NCBI GenBank assembly: GCA_031291305.1
Contig: JARLJH010000039.1
Span: 62,001 to 126,000 of the forward strand
Direction of reading: 5' to 3'
Length of the DNA: 64,000 nucleotides
DNA from: Rhodoferax sp.
GTDB taxonomy: Bacteria; Pseudomonadota; Gammaproteobacteria; Burkholderiales; Burkholderiaceae_C
The notes beneath the pieces are model-generated. The model had not been told where the DNA came from, made no database searches, and saw only the letters and a program-made list of their open reading frames with translations. A program made the position numbers and the translations under genes. This document shows, piece after piece, positions 18,538 through 27,918 of this stretch (within the stretch, counting starts at the first letter, position 1; each line of letters begins with the position of its first letter).

Positions 18538-21500
18538 TCAGTGGAAATCCCGGCTGCTGGTCATCAGCTCCCCAAGCAACGGGGTCAAATCGCGCAGGTA
18601 CCCGGCCACCACATGACACACCTGGCCACCACTGTCTTCATCGCGCTGCCAGGTGCCGTGCACGGCCAGCAGCCGGGCGTGCAGCAGTTCCGAACGCTGA
18701 CGCTCTTTCAAGGCTTTCCAGACGATCACGTTGACGGTGCCGGTTTCGTCCTCCAGCGTCACAAAGGTCACCCCCTTGGCGGTGCCAGGGCTTTGCCGCA
18801 TGGTGACCAGGCCGCAGGCGCGCACCAGCCGCCCATGCGGCAGCGCGCACAGTTGTGTAGCAGTCATGAGTTTCATTTTTGATAGCTGACGACGAAGCAT
18901 GGACAAGGGGTGCGAGCGTAAAGTTAGCCCAATAGATGCGTAGTCGAAGCGAACCTCTTCGCCTTCTGGCGCGGGTGGCAACACCAGCAATGCTTCGTTG
19001 ACCGGCGCTTCGCGCAGCAGCTCGGGCGCGCGCTGCAAGGCACTGGCATCCCACACCTGCTGGCGACGATGACCCGATAGGCTGGCCAGTGCATCGGCAC
19101 TGGCCAGGGCATTCAAGTCGCCCGCCTCGAGCGCCGCGCGCAAGGCAAGATCCTCCGTGCTGCTGAAGTCGCACTGCTGACGGGCTTCTGAGATGCGCTT
19201 AGCGGCGGCTTCACTCAGACTGCTGACCAGGCGAAGGCCCAGGCGGACATGGGGCAGTGCATCGTCCAGCGTGCAATCCCAATCGCTCACCGTGACATCC
19301 ACTGGCAGCACCACCACGCCATGCCGCTTGGCATCCTGCACCAGTTGCGACGGGCCGTAGAAGCCCATCGGCTGACTGTTGAGCATGGCCGCCAGAAAAC
19401 ACGCCGGTTCATGCCACTTGAGCCAGCAGCTCACATAGGTCAGCAGCGCAAAACTGGCGGCATGGCTCTCTGGAAAACCGTATTCACCAAAGCCTTCAAT
19501 CTGTTTGAAGATGCTTTCGGCAAAGCTTTCCTCATAACCGTTGTGCACCATCTGGTTGACCAGTCGGTCGTGGAACTTGTGCACGCCGCCCTTGCGCTTC
19601 CAGGCGGCCATGGAGCGGCGCAAGTCATCGGCCTCACCGGGTGTGAAGTTAGCGGCGATCATGGCGATCTGCATCACCTGCTCCTGAAATATCGGGATGC
19701 CCAGCGTGCGCACCAGAGCGGTTTCCAGCGCCTCGTTGGGGTAGACCACCTGATCCGGATGTTCGCGCGCTTTCAAGTAGGGGTGCACCATGCCGCCCTG
19801 GATCGGCCCCGGGCGCACGATGGCGACCTCGATCACCAGGTCGTAAAAACAGCGCGGCTTCAGGCGCGGCAGCATGCTCATTTGGGCGCGGCTTTCGATC
19901 TGGAACACGCCCACGGTGTCGGCGGCGCAGATCATGTCAAAGGTGGCGGGGTCTTCTGCCGGGATGTCCTGCATCCGAAATAGCAGGCCGCGCCGGGCGC
20001 TGACCAGTTCCAGACAGCGGCGGATGGCGCTGAGCATGCCCAGGGCCAGCACATCGACTTTGAGCAAACCCATGGCGTCGAGGTTGTCCTTGTCCCACTG
20101 GACGATGGAGCGTTCCGGCATGGCGGCGTTTTCCACCGGCACCAGCCGCGTGAGCGGCCCTTGCGTGAGCACGAAGCCGCCCGGATGCTGGCTCAGGTGG
20201 CGCGGGAATCCCTGCAACTGGCGGCTCAGGTCTAACCACAGCGCCAGCGTGTGGCTGGAACGAGAGGCGGCTGAGCGCCCTTCGCGGCGGGCATAGAACG
20301 GACTCGGGCCAGCGCCCTCACCGTCTGGATCGCTCTCTGAAACTCTCGCCAGCGCGGCCTGCAGCCGCTCAGCCAGCACCTCGCGGCTGTACATGCCGGG
20401 ATGTTCCTTGGCCATGGCGGTGATCAACGCCTCGTCGATGCCCAGCGCGCGGCCCACATCGCGCAGCGCACTGCGCGGTCGGTAGCTGGTGACCACGGCG
20501 GTCAGCGCGGCGCGGTCGCGGCCATATTTGGCGTAGATGTACTGGATGACTTCTTCGCGCCGCTGGTGCTCAAAGTCGACGTCGATGTCCGGCGGCTCGT
20601 TGCGTTCACGGCTGATGAAGCGCTCAAACAACACACTGCTGCGCGCCGGATCGACCTCGGTGATGCCCAGGCAGTAACACACCGCCGAATTGGCCGCCGA
20701 GCCACGCCCCTGACACAAAATGCCCTGGCGGCGGGCAAAGGCGACGATGTCATGCACGGTCAAAAAGTACATCTCGTACCTGAGTTCGGTGATCAACGCC
20801 AGTTCATGTTCCAGCTGCTGGCGCACGGATTCAGGCAGGCCACCGGAGTAGCGTTGCTGCGTTCCTTCATAGGTGAACTGGCGCAGCGTCTGCGCCGGGG
20901 TTTGGCCCGGCAACACCGCCTCCATCGGGTACTGGTAGCGCAGTTCGTCCAAGCTGAAGGTGCAGCGCGCCGCCACCGTGAGCGTGTTCGCCAGCAACTC
21001 GGGCGGGTAGATTTGCACCAGCCGCTCACGACTGCGCAGGTGGTTCTCGGCGTTGGCTTGCAGCGCATAGCCGCAGCTTGATACCGGCTGCCCGTGGCGC
21101 ACGGCGGTGATCACGTCCTGCAGGGGTTTGCGCGAGCGCACATGCATCAGCACGCCACCCGCAGCCAGCAAGGGCACACCGGTGAGCTGTGAGAGCTGCT
21201 GCAACTTGTGCAACTGCAATGCGTCATCGGCGCGCAGCAGCAGCGTCACTGTCAGCCAAAGATGTATGCCAAATAGGCCCCTAGCCCAGATGCATAAAGC
21301 GCAAGCAGCTTCTAAAGATATAGCGTATGGCAGACTCAGCAGAACCTCGCTACCATGCAATCCAGCCCAGCTCGGGTCTGGCCAGCGCACGCAGTACTGC
21401 CCCTTGGGTGCGCTGCGGCGCGCCAGGGTGATGAATTCGCACAGGTCGCCCCAGGCCTGCTGGTCGCGCGGCAAGGCGATGAGGCGAAAACCGTCGCTAG

Positions 21501-21834
21501 GCGGCTGGTGTTTCATATGCGCCACTGCGTCATGTGCAGGTACGCCAGCAGCACGCTCATCCAGGCCGTCCGTTAAGGGCACCAGAAACTCAGCCCCTGG
21601 CAACAGCTTCAACCCGCACTTTTTGGCCTCCAGGTGCGCCCGAACCACGCCTGCCACCGAGCATTCATCGGTGAGAGCCAGTGCCGCATAGCCCAGTGCA
21701 TGGGCGCGCGCCACCAGTTCTTCAGGGTTCGAAGCACCGCGCTGAAAACTGAAGTTGCTCAGGCAATGCAGCTCGGCGTAGGCACAACTGACGGTCGGCG
21801 ACTTCGGTGACTGAACATTGGTGGAATACGACAC
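18538..21834 (-). CDS. dnaE2: error-prone DNA polymerase DnaE2 (ImuC)
   Basis: Translesion C-family polymerase of the SOS mutasome, acting with ImuA and ImuB. An N-terminal PHP domain (YAELHCLSNFSF, RGASNPEELV) is followed by the polymerase core with catalytic acids in PPDIDVDFEH. Palm/finger motifs include CQGRGSAANSAVCYCLG and FGEYGFPESHAASFALL, and an OB fold lies at the C-terminus. About 1098 residues is normal. The GTG at 21832-21834 has GAGG 7 nt upstream; a TTG at 21849 is the alternative. A palindromic element is read in frame as AISLEAACALCIWARGLFG at 21268-21328. imuAB is 9 kb away, not adjacent. Confidence 0.95.
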   Translation of the reverse strand: MSYSTNVQSPKSPTVSCAYAELHCLSNFSFQRGASNPEELVARAHALGYAALALTDECSVAGVVRAHLEAKKCGLKLLPGAEFLVPLTDGLDERAAGVPAHDAVAHMKHQPPSDGFRLIALPRDQQAWGDLCEFITLARRSAPKGQYCVRWPDPSWAGLHGSEVLLSLPYAISLEAACALCIWARGLFGIHLWLTVTLLLRADDALQLHKLQQLSQLTGVPLLAAGGVLMHVRSRKPLQDVITAVRHGQPVSSCGYALQANAENHLRSRERLVQIYPPELLANTLTVAARCTFSLDELRYQYPMEAVLPGQTPAQTLRQFTYEGTQQRYSGGLPESVRQQLEHELALITELRYEMYFLTVHDIVAFARRQGILCQGRGSAANSAVCYCLGITEVDPARSSVLFERFISRERNEPPDIDVDFEHQRREEVIQYIYAKYGRDRAALTAVVTSYRPRSALRDVGRALGIDEALITAMAKEHPGMYSREVLAERLQAALARVSESDPDGEGAGPSPFYARREGRSAASRSSHTLALWLDLSRQLQGFPRHLSQHPGGFVLTQGPLTRLVPVENAAMPERSIVQWDKDNLDAMGLLKVDVLALGMLSAIRRCLELVSARRGLLFRMQDIPAEDPATFDMICAADTVGVFQIESRAQMSMLPRLKPRCFYDLVIEVAIVRPGPIQGGMVHPYLKAREHPDQVVYPNEALETALVRTLGIPIFQEQVMQIAMIAANFTPGEADDLRRSMAAWKRKGGVHKFHDRLVNQMVHNGYEESFAESIFKQIEGFGEYGFPESHAASFALLTYVSCWLKWHEPACFLAAMLNSQPMGFYGPSQLVQDAKRHGVVVLPVDVTVSDWDCTLDDALPHVRLGLRLVSSLSEAAAKRISEARQQCDFSSTEDLALRAALEAGDLNALASADALASLSGHRRQQVWDASALQRAPELLREAPVNEALLVLPPAPEGEEVRFDYASIGLTLRSHPLSMLRRQLSKMKLMTATQLCALPHGRLVRACGLVTMRQSPGTAKGVTFVTLEDETGTVNVIVWKALKERQRSELLHARLLAVHGTWQRDEDSGGQVCHVVAGYLRDLTPLLGELMTSSRDFH
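21268..21328. repeat. palindromic element inside dnaE2
   Basis: On the minus strand it reads GCTATATCTTTAGAAGCTGC...GGGCTAGGGGCCTATTTGGC, clearly related to the intergenic copies (TAGCTG...GGGCTAGnnGCCTATTT). It keeps the dnaE2 frame open. It lies in the variable segment between VLLSLPY and LWLTVTLLLR, not in a catalytic motif. Confidence 0.8.
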
Positions 21835-21835
21835 A

Positions 21836-21883
21836 AAACTGCCTCGCAATACTGTTTTTATAATCAGTATTGTGAGGCAGTTT
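21836..21883. promoter_or_regulatory. 48-bp near-perfect palindrome containing the dnaE2 LexA box
   Basis: Two 19-bp arms (21836-21854 and 21865-21883) differ at one position and flank a 10-bp AT-rich centre. The inner part, TACTG-N10-CAGTA at 21850-21869, matches the LexA consensus TACTGT-N8-ACAGTA except for the second ACAG half, which is TCAG. The operator overlaps the ribosome-binding region of dnaE2, so repression by LexA is likely. If transcription starts upstream, the mRNA would also fold over the Shine-Dalgarno. Confidence 0.8.
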
Positions 21884-21993
21884 GGATGAGTCGACCCGCA
21901 AGCCTGCTTTACGGCAAGTCAGTCAAGCTCACCAGCATTCAGAAGTACGCTCACCCTTTCAGCGATGAGACGGCACGTCAATGTGTCACTGGA

Positions 21994-23142
21994 TCAGGCT
22001 GATTTCTTGTTGTTCTGCAAGTCATACCAAACGGCGATGAGCAAAACCATGGCCTTGACCACCAACTGATATTCGGCCCCCATGTTCATGAGCGACATGC
22101 CATTGTTAATCACGCCCATCACCAAACCACCAATGACAGACCCCAAGATGGTGCCAACACCGCCCGTTGCACTGGCCCCGCCAATGAACACGGACGAGAT
22201 GGCATCCAGTTCAAACATGTTGCCCGCTTGCGGCATGGCCTGATTCATGTAGGCCGTGAAGATCAAGCCGGAGACGGCGGCCATGACACCCATGATGACG
22301 AACACATAAAACTCGACCCGCTCCGAATTGATGCCAGAGAGTTTGGCCGACTTTGCGTTGCCGCCAATCGCGTAAATGCTTCGGCCAAACACCGTGTTAT
22401 TCATCATGAAGGTAAAGGCAATCACCAGCAGGCCGATGATGACGATCACATTCGGAATTCCCCGGTCCAATGAAAACTTGTGAAATATCCAGAAAATGAC
22501 GACACTGATGAACACATTCTTGACGATGAACAGCGACATCGGCAACAGTTCAAAACCTAATCTGGCGCGTGTTCTGCGGTTGTGGATGTCCATCACCAGC
22601 ATGATGACCAGAAACACAACACCGACAACAAGGGCCAGCACCTTGCCATCCATAAAGCTCGGCTCAATGAAACCACTTGCAATTTTCTTGAAGTTGTCGT
22701 CCATCAGCCCCACCGGCTTGATGCTGGTAAGCACATAAGTCAAACCGCGAAAGCCCAGCATGCCCGCCAAAGTCACAATAAATGCAGGCACCTTCAGGTA
22801 CGCCACCCAATAGCCTTGAAAGGCGCCGATGGCGGCACCGGCCAACAAACACGCGCCCAGAGACAGCAGCATGCTGCCGTTGGTCGCGTTATAGACAATG
22901 GCAGCCGTGGCGCCGGTAAAGGCCACCGTGGCCCCAACCGACAAATCAATCTTGCCCGTGATGATGACCAGCACCATGCCGATCGCCAGCACCAGGATGT
23001 AGCTATTCTGGATGACCAGGTTGGTGATGTTGCGCGGGGTGAAATTGACAAAATCTGTCATGAACCCGAAGACCGTGAAGATGAGCAGCAAAACCATGTA
23101 CATCGAGAAATGTTTTTGGTTTTGTTTGATGATTTTGAACAT
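21994..23142 (-). CDS. gguB: monosaccharide ABC transporter permease (GguB/MmsB type)
   Basis: Inner-membrane permease of a sugar ABC importer, with about ten hydrophobic helices in 382 residues. The BPD_transp_2 core has GKIDLSVGATVAFTGATAA, the PAFIVTLAGMLGFRGLTY loop and AIGGNAKSAKLSGI (EAA-like). The inserted segment MDIHNRRTRARLGFELLP is typical of the GguB/multiple-sugar subgroup rather than the shorter RbsC. It is the last gene of xylA-chvE-gguA-gguB. The neighbouring xylA and xylB suggest xylose as a main substrate, though this family also carries arabinose, glucose and galactose. Confidence 0.9.
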   Translation of the reverse strand: MFKIIKQNQKHFSMYMVLLLIFTVFGFMTDFVNFTPRNITNLVIQNSYILVLAIGMVLVIITGKIDLSVGATVAFTGATAAIVYNATNGSMLLSLGACLLAGAAIGAFQGYWVAYLKVPAFIVTLAGMLGFRGLTYVLTSIKPVGLMDDNFKKIASGFIEPSFMDGKVLALVVGVVFLVIMLVMDIHNRRTRARLGFELLPMSLFIVKNVFISVVIFWIFHKFSLDRGIPNVIVIIGLLVIAFTFMMNNTVFGRSIYAIGGNAKSAKLSGINSERVEFYVFVIMGVMAAVSGLIFTAYMNQAMPQAGNMFELDAISSVFIGGASATGGVGTILGSVIGGLVMGVINNGMSLMNMGAEYQLVVKAMVLLIAVWYDLQNNKKSA

Positions 23143-23198
23143 GATAGGCTTCGCTTGAATGGTTTCTATGGGTCGTCCGACGAGTCACTTGGAGGGCA

Positions 23199-24716
23199 TT
23201 AAGCCACCGCCAGCTTCATGATGGCTTCCTGGCTGGCCTCTGAGGTTTTGAGTTCTCCCTTGATGCGGCCTTTGTCCATCACATACACGCGGTCGGTCAT
23301 GCCCAGCACTTCCGGCAACTCTGACGAAATCATGATGATGCTGTTGCCCTTTGCCACAAAGTCGTTCATGATTTTGTAGATTTCATTTTTAGCCCCCACG
23401 TCAATTCCGCGCGTGGGCTCATCGATGATCAGCAGTTTCGGCTGTGCCATCAAACACCTGGCCAACACCACCTTTTGCTGATTGCCGCCGCTTAAATTAC
23501 CCACAATCTGATCGATGCTGGGGGTTTTGATACTCAGTGCGTTGCGGTACTTTTCGCTCTCTTCGATTTCTTTGTACTTGTCAATCAGGTTAAAACGGGA
23601 CAGCCAAGGCAGCGACGAATAAGTGGTGTTATTTTTGATCGTCTGAATCAGGATCAAGCCCAAATCCTTGCGGTCTTCCGAGACATAAATCATCTGATGG
23701 GCAATCGCGTCTTTGGCGCTCTTGAACACCACAGAGTGTCCGTCAAACCAGATGTCACCTTCCACATTAGGACTCAGGGATCGGCCAAAGACCGTCAACA
23801 TCAATTCGGTTCGCCCCGACCCCACCAACCCAGCCAGCCCCACGATCTCGCCATGGCGTACGTCCATCGAAGCGTTGTCAATGATGACGCGGTCGCTGAA
23901 CACCGGGTGCCTGACAGTCAGGTTGGTCAGCTTGAGGATGGGTTCACCAATATGCCGCTCTCGCGCCGGGTACATCGAGGTCAACTCGCGTCCCACCATG
24001 CATTTGACGATGTAGTTGATGTCCACCTTCTGGGCCTGCAAATCAACCCGTTCTACCGTCTGACCATCACGGATGATCGTGATCTCATCAGCAATGGCCA
24101 TCACTTCATTGAGCTTGTGTGAAATCATGATGATCGTCACACCCTGCTCTTTCAGACTTAACAACAGTCGCAGCAGGTTCCCGCTGTCATCCTCATTCAA
24201 TGAAGACGTTGGCTCATCCAAAATGAGCAGTTTGGCATTTTTTGACAGGGCTTTGCCAATTTCCAGCAACTGCTGCTTGGCGACCGACAGCTTGTTGACC
24301 GGCGTGGCCAAATCCTCATGCACGCCCACCTTTTCCATCACCGCTTTGGCGTCAATGTGGGTTTGCTCCCAATCAATCAAAAAACCTTTTTTGCGCTCAT
24401 TACCGAGAAACAGGTTTTCGTAAATGGACAGATAGGGCGACAGTGCCAACTCCTGATGGATGATGACAATGCCTTCCGCTTCGCTTTCTTTGAGGGTTTT
24501 GAACTTGCATTCCTTTCCCTCGTACACAACCTGACCCTCGTAGCTCCCATACGGGTAGACGCCGCTGAGAATCTTCATCATGGTCGATTTGCCAGCACCG
24601 TTTTCACCCACGATAAAGTGGATTTTGCCGCGCGTCACCTGCATGTCCACGCAATCCAGCGCCACCACCGGCCCGAAGGTTTTACGCATGCCCTTGATGT
24701 CTAAGATCTTGTCCAT
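23199..24716 (-). CDS. gguA: monosaccharide ABC transporter ATP-binding protein (GguA/MmsA type)
   Basis: Duplicated-domain ATPase of 505 residues. The first domain has Walker A GENGAGKST and Walker B LLILDEPTSSLNEDD. The second has a degenerate P-loop (GLVGSGRTEL), the signature LSGGNQQKVVLARCL and Walker B LLIIDEPTRGID. One active and one degenerate site is normal for RbsA/XylG/GguA proteins. ATG 24716 gives the usual MDKILDIKGMRKTFGP start; the upstream TTG-type extension has no family support. A 174-bp spacer with a stem-loop separates it from the binding-protein gene. Confidence 0.92.
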   Translation of the reverse strand: MDKILDIKGMRKTFGPVVALDCVDMQVTRGKIHFIVGENGAGKSTMMKILSGVYPYGSYEGQVVYEGKECKFKTLKESEAEGIVIIHQELALSPYLSIYENLFLGNERKKGFLIDWEQTHIDAKAVMEKVGVHEDLATPVNKLSVAKQQLLEIGKALSKNAKLLILDEPTSSLNEDDSGNLLRLLLSLKEQGVTIIMISHKLNEVMAIADEITIIRDGQTVERVDLQAQKVDINYIVKCMVGRELTSMYPARERHIGEPILKLTNLTVRHPVFSDRVIIDNASMDVRHGEIVGLAGLVGSGRTELMLTVFGRSLSPNVEGDIWFDGHSVVFKSAKDAIAHQMIYVSEDRKDLGLILIQTIKNNTTYSSLPWLSRFNLIDKYKEIEESEKYRNALSIKTPSIDQIVGNLSGGNQQKVVLARCLMAQPKLLIIDEPTRGIDVGAKNEIYKIMNDFVAKGNSIIMISSELPEVLGMTDRVYVMDKGRIKGELKTSEASQEAIMKLAVA

Positions 24717-24836
24717 GATCGTCTTTTTGGTGGTCAAGTCAATGAAAAGCAGCAATGGCGCACATCCGGCCGTCGCTATTCAGTATCAACCCAACCTATT
24801 TGCAAACGCAACATCCATTTCTGCCAGAGGAACTGC

Positions 24837-24866
24837 GGCTACGCCTGATTGACTCAGGACGCAGCC
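24837..24866 (-). promoter_or_regulatory. stem-loop between binding-protein and ATPase genes
   Basis: Arms GGCTACGCCTGA (24837-24848) and TCAGGACGCAGCC (24854-24866) pair with one bulge around a 5-nt loop. No T-run follows on the minus strand, so it is more likely an mRNA-protecting or attenuating hairpin. Such hairpins are known to give excess periplasmic binding protein over membrane subunits. Confidence 0.55.
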
Positions 24867-24890
24867 GGATCCAACGATCCAAAGGCAAGA

Positions 24891-26036
24891 CTATTTGGTC
24901 CCTTTGGCTACTGCCTCAGCGGTATAGAAGCCGCTGTCAACCAGTTCTTTGGTCAGGTTGTCTTTGGTCACAGCCACGGGTTCAAGCAGGAATGACTTCA
25001 CGACCTTCTTGCCAGTGTTGTAGGTTGTGGTGTCAATACGGGCCTTCACCGTCAGCACAGGTTCGACGCCCTTGACGATACTGTCAACCGCTTCGGCCGT
25101 GCCTTTGGCCAGCACACGCGTGTCTTTGAAAACGGTCATGGTTTGCTTGCCTTCCATGATCCACTTGGCAGACAACAACTCGCCGTCCTGGCCGGTGATC
25201 ACAGGCAGCGTCTTGTATTTGCCGTCTTGTTCCAGGGCGCCAATCACAGCACGTGCCAGCGTGTCGTTGGGTGCCAGAACAGCGTCAAGCTTGACCGCCT
25301 TGCAAGCGCCAGACAGCAGCGTTTCCATGCGTGCCTTGGCCTTGTCGGCAGCCCAGCCTTCTGTGGTGATCTTGGACCAGCTGGCGTCCGCTGAATTGGT
25401 GGGTGCAGGTCCGCAAATCTTCAATGCGCCGCTGGTCACGAAAGGTTTCAGAACATCCATGGCGCCGTCAAAGAAGAAGCGCGCATTGTTGTCGGTGGGA
25501 GAACCGGCAAACAGCGTGATGTGTTTGCCTTTGGCTGTATCCAAAGCCAGCGCATCTTTGATGGCCTGACCTTGCAACTGACCCACTTTGAAATTATCAA
25601 ACGTCAGGTAGTAATCGTAGGCATCAGTGCCGGTGATCAGACGGTCATAGGAGACGACCGGAACGCCCGCTTTCTTGGCCGATTCAACCGCCTGAGCCGC
25701 AGCTTCGGTCACCGATCCGACAACGATCACTTTGGCACCTTTGGTGACCATGTCTTCGATTTGCTTGTTTTGTTTGGACTGGTCGCCATCGGCGAAAGCT
25801 ACATCCACCTTGTAGCCCATGCCCTCAAGGTCTTTCTTCATGAACTCGGCGTCACCCACCCAACGCTCGACGTTCGTCTCAGGAATAGCCAAACCGATCA
25901 GGACACTGGGCGCTGCGGGAGGCGCTGAAGCAACGGGTGCAGCGGCAGGTGCGGCAGGGGTTTCTTCCTTTTTGCCACAGGCTGTCAAGCCCATAGCGGC
26001 AACGATCAATGTCAAGGTGAAAACACTTCTTCTCAT
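24891..26036 (-). CDS. chvE: ChvE-like monosaccharide-binding lipoprotein
   Basis: Substrate-binding component of the sugar ABC importer. The periplasmic type I binding-protein fold includes LIGLAIPETNVERWVGDAEF, GAKVIVVGSVTEAAAQAVE, VPVVSYDRLITGTDAYDYY and LAPNDTLARAVIGAL. Unusually for a Gram-negative ChvE, the 381-residue product begins with a lipobox (LTAC, Cys20) and an Ala/Pro linker, so it should be membrane-tethered rather than free. AGGAGA lies 7 nt before ATG 26036. It follows xylA by 40 bp, consistent with co-transcription. Confidence 0.9.
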   Translation of the reverse strand: MRRSVFTLTLIVAAMGLTACGKKEETPAAPAAAPVASAPPAAPSVLIGLAIPETNVERWVGDAEFMKKDLEGMGYKVDVAFADGDQSKQNKQIEDMVTKGAKVIVVGSVTEAAAQAVESAKKAGVPVVSYDRLITGTDAYDYYLTFDNFKVGQLQGQAIKDALALDTAKGKHITLFAGSPTDNNARFFFDGAMDVLKPFVTSGALKICGPAPTNSADASWSKITTEGWAADKAKARMETLLSGACKAVKLDAVLAPNDTLARAVIGALEQDGKYKTLPVITGQDGELLSAKWIMEGKQTMTVFKDTRVLAKGTAEAVDSIVKGVEPVLTVKARIDTTTYNTGKKVVKSFLLEPVAVTKDNLTKELVDSGFYTAEAVAKGTK

Positions 26037-26076
26037 TTCAATCTCCTGTTAAAAACTTGCACATAAAAGAAACACT

Positions 26077-27390
26077 TCAGACAAAACGGTTCACCAGGTT
26101 CTCCAGATACTCCTGCTGACCAGAAACAGGCAACACGTCACGGTTATCCTGCAGCACCTTGTCAGCCAACGCGTCAAGACTGGTTTTGCCAGCCAGCACA
26201 TCTTGCGCCCATGGCTGACTCCAGCCAGCATAACGCCTGCTCATGACATCGGCAAGCTGCCCGTCCTGGATCATTTTTTCAGCGGCCAGCAGCGCTCTGG
26301 CACACACGTCCATGCCACCAATGTGACCATAGAACAGGTCGGCGGGATCGAGCGACTGGCGACGCACCTTGGCGTCGAAATTGCAACCACCGGATTTGAA
26401 CCCCCCGGCCTGCATGATGAGGTAGAGGGTTTGGGCCAGTTCCGGCACGCTGTTGGGGAACTGATCGGTATCCCAACCTAACTGCGGATCACCACGATTC
26501 ATGTCCAGGCTGCCAAAGATACCCAGTGCCAGTGCCGTGGCCACCTCGTGCTCAAAGCTGTGCCCCGCCAGGGTGGCATGGTTGGCCTCAATATTGACCT
26601 GCACTTCGTTCTCTAAACCGGCACGAACGAGCAGGCCATAGACAGTGGCAGTATCGAAGTCATACTGATGCTTGGATGGCTCTCTAGGCTTGGGCTCAAT
26701 CAGAATGGCACCTTTGAAGCCAATTTTGTGCTTGTGCTCCACAACCATGTTGAGAAAACGCGCCATTTGGTCAAACTCAAGCGCCATGTTGGTGTTAAGC
26801 AGCGTCTCATACCCTTCGCGCCCACCCCACAGCACATAGTTTTCCCCACCCAGCTTCAGGGTGGCATTCATTGCATCACGCACTTGTGCGGCAGCCATGG
26901 CAAACAATTCCGGATTGGGATTGGAAGCTGCACCAGCCATGAAGCGCCGATGACTGAACAAGTTTGCTGTACCCCACAGCAATTTCATCCCGGTGCGCTC
27001 TTGGAGCTGGGCCAATGTGTCGATGATGTGCAGAAAATTATTGCGACTCTCTCGCGGCGTGTCCCCCTCGGGAGCAACATCGCGATCATGGAAGCAATAG
27101 TACGGTGCGCCGAGCTTGCTGAAAAAATCAAAAGACTCCTCGGCTTTTTGTTCAGCCAATTGCAACGGCGTGCCACCTTCAAACCAGGGCCTCGTGAACG
27201 TACCCCCACCAAACGGGTCGGAACCGGTTGAACAGAAGCTGTGCCAGTAACAAACGGCAAAACGCAACTGCTCCTTCATGGACTTACCCAACACGATCTG
27301 GTCTGGGTTGTAGTGGCGAAACGCCAGGGGATTTTTGCTGTCTGCGCCTTCATAGCGAATCGGCGCAATGTCTTTGAAATAAGTTGCCAA
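26077..27390 (-). CDS. xylA: xylose isomerase
   Basis: Interconverts D-xylose and D-xylulose with two divalent metals. From the TTG at 27388-27390, which has GGAG 7 nt upstream, the product is 437 residues. Numbering then matches E. coli XylA: the catalytic pair falls at His101 and Asp104 in FHDRD. Metal-site motifs [16 protein letters not shown] and [14 protein letters not shown] are intact. An in-frame earlier start at 27414 would add residues without family support. It is first in the xylA-chvE-gguA-gguB unit and diverges from the ROK regulator gene. Confidence 0.97.
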   Translation of the reverse strand: MATYFKDIAPIRYEGADSKNPLAFRHYNPDQIVLGKSMKEQLRFAVCYWHSFCSTGSDPFGGGTFTRPWFEGGTPLQLAEQKAEESFDFFSKLGAPYYCFHDRDVAPEGDTPRESRNNFLHIIDTLAQLQERTGMKLLWGTANLFSHRRFMAGAASNPNPELFAMAAAQVRDAMNATLKLGGENYVLWGGREGYETLLNTNMALEFDQMARFLNMVVEHKHKIGFKGAILIEPKPREPSKHQYDFDTATVYGLLVRAGLENEVQVNIEANHATLAGHSFEHEVATALALGIFGSLDMNRGDPQLGWDTDQFPNSVPELAQTLYLIMQAGGFKSGGCNFDAKVRRQSLDPADLFYGHIGGMDVCARALLAAEKMIQDGQLADVMSRRYAGWSQPWAQDVLAGKTSLDALADKVLQDNRDVLPVSGQQEYLENLVNRFV

Positions 27391-27918
27391 GTCAATTCTC
27401 CAGAAATTAATCAATCTGCCTGCAGCCTGATGACGAATGCTTTGCAGATCCGGGTTAAAAAAAGTGGGCTTGCCACGTAATTGATCCTCTACAGAAGGCT
27501 CACTCTCGCAGAGATTATGCTACTCATCCGCATTTAGTTCGACTAACAAATTAAGTTTATTTCTTTGCCAAGCAATAAACATAGGGACAAACCCTGAAAC
27601 TTATGTTTTACGGCCACCAGAAGCCGATTCCTGACCCTCAAACCGATTTTTTAGCTTTTGTAGACTATTTCGTTACTTTTTTACAATGTACATGCGTGCA
27701 CATTGGTACCATTGGGATACAAACCAGTTACATCAAACGATGAATTCAAGTCCTTTTTCATGACATGGATGAAGACAATAGTTCATCATTAAAACTAATT
27801 TGAAACCATTGCCATCAGCAACACACGTCGATAGCGATGGCAGCCCAACCAGGAACTCGATGATCTCTTCGATGTCAAATCTTTGCCCACAAGTCAAGCG
27901 CCCACAGGATGGCAAATC
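27391..27918. other. 528-bp divergent control region between xylA and the ROK regulator gene
   Basis: AT-rich compared with its surroundings and without a credible gene. It holds the TTAGT-N3-ACTAA dyad described separately, nested palindromes at about 27690-27711 (GTACATGCGTGCAC, GGTACC) and promoter-like AT tracts around 27640-27690. It should carry both divergent promoters, but exact -35/-10 boxes cannot be assigned with confidence. Confidence 0.6.
27534..27546. promoter_or_regulatory. candidate operator TTAGT-N3-ACTAA upstream of xylA
   Basis: Perfect 5-bp dyad TTAGTtcgACTAA in the xylA-xylR spacer, 144 bp from the xylA start. TTAGT half-sites recall known XylR(ROK) operators (GTTAGTTT...). 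Assignment to the adjacent ROK regulator is inference. Confidence 0.4.

Noticed and set aside
18864..18938. Possible further palindromic element near the dnaE2 3' end (TTTCATTTTTGATAGCTG)
   Set aside because: Only one half resembles the family and the second arm is not convincing; too weak to count as a copy.
20401..21081. 226-codon plus-strand frame opposite dnaE2
   Set aside because: Shadow of high-GC third positions in dnaE2; His/Gln/Arg-rich composition typical of antisense artefacts.
23370..23410. TTTCATTTTTAGCCCC in gguA as a repeat fragment
   Set aside because: It encodes the normally conserved NEIYKIMNDF region of the ATPase, so the similarity is by chance.
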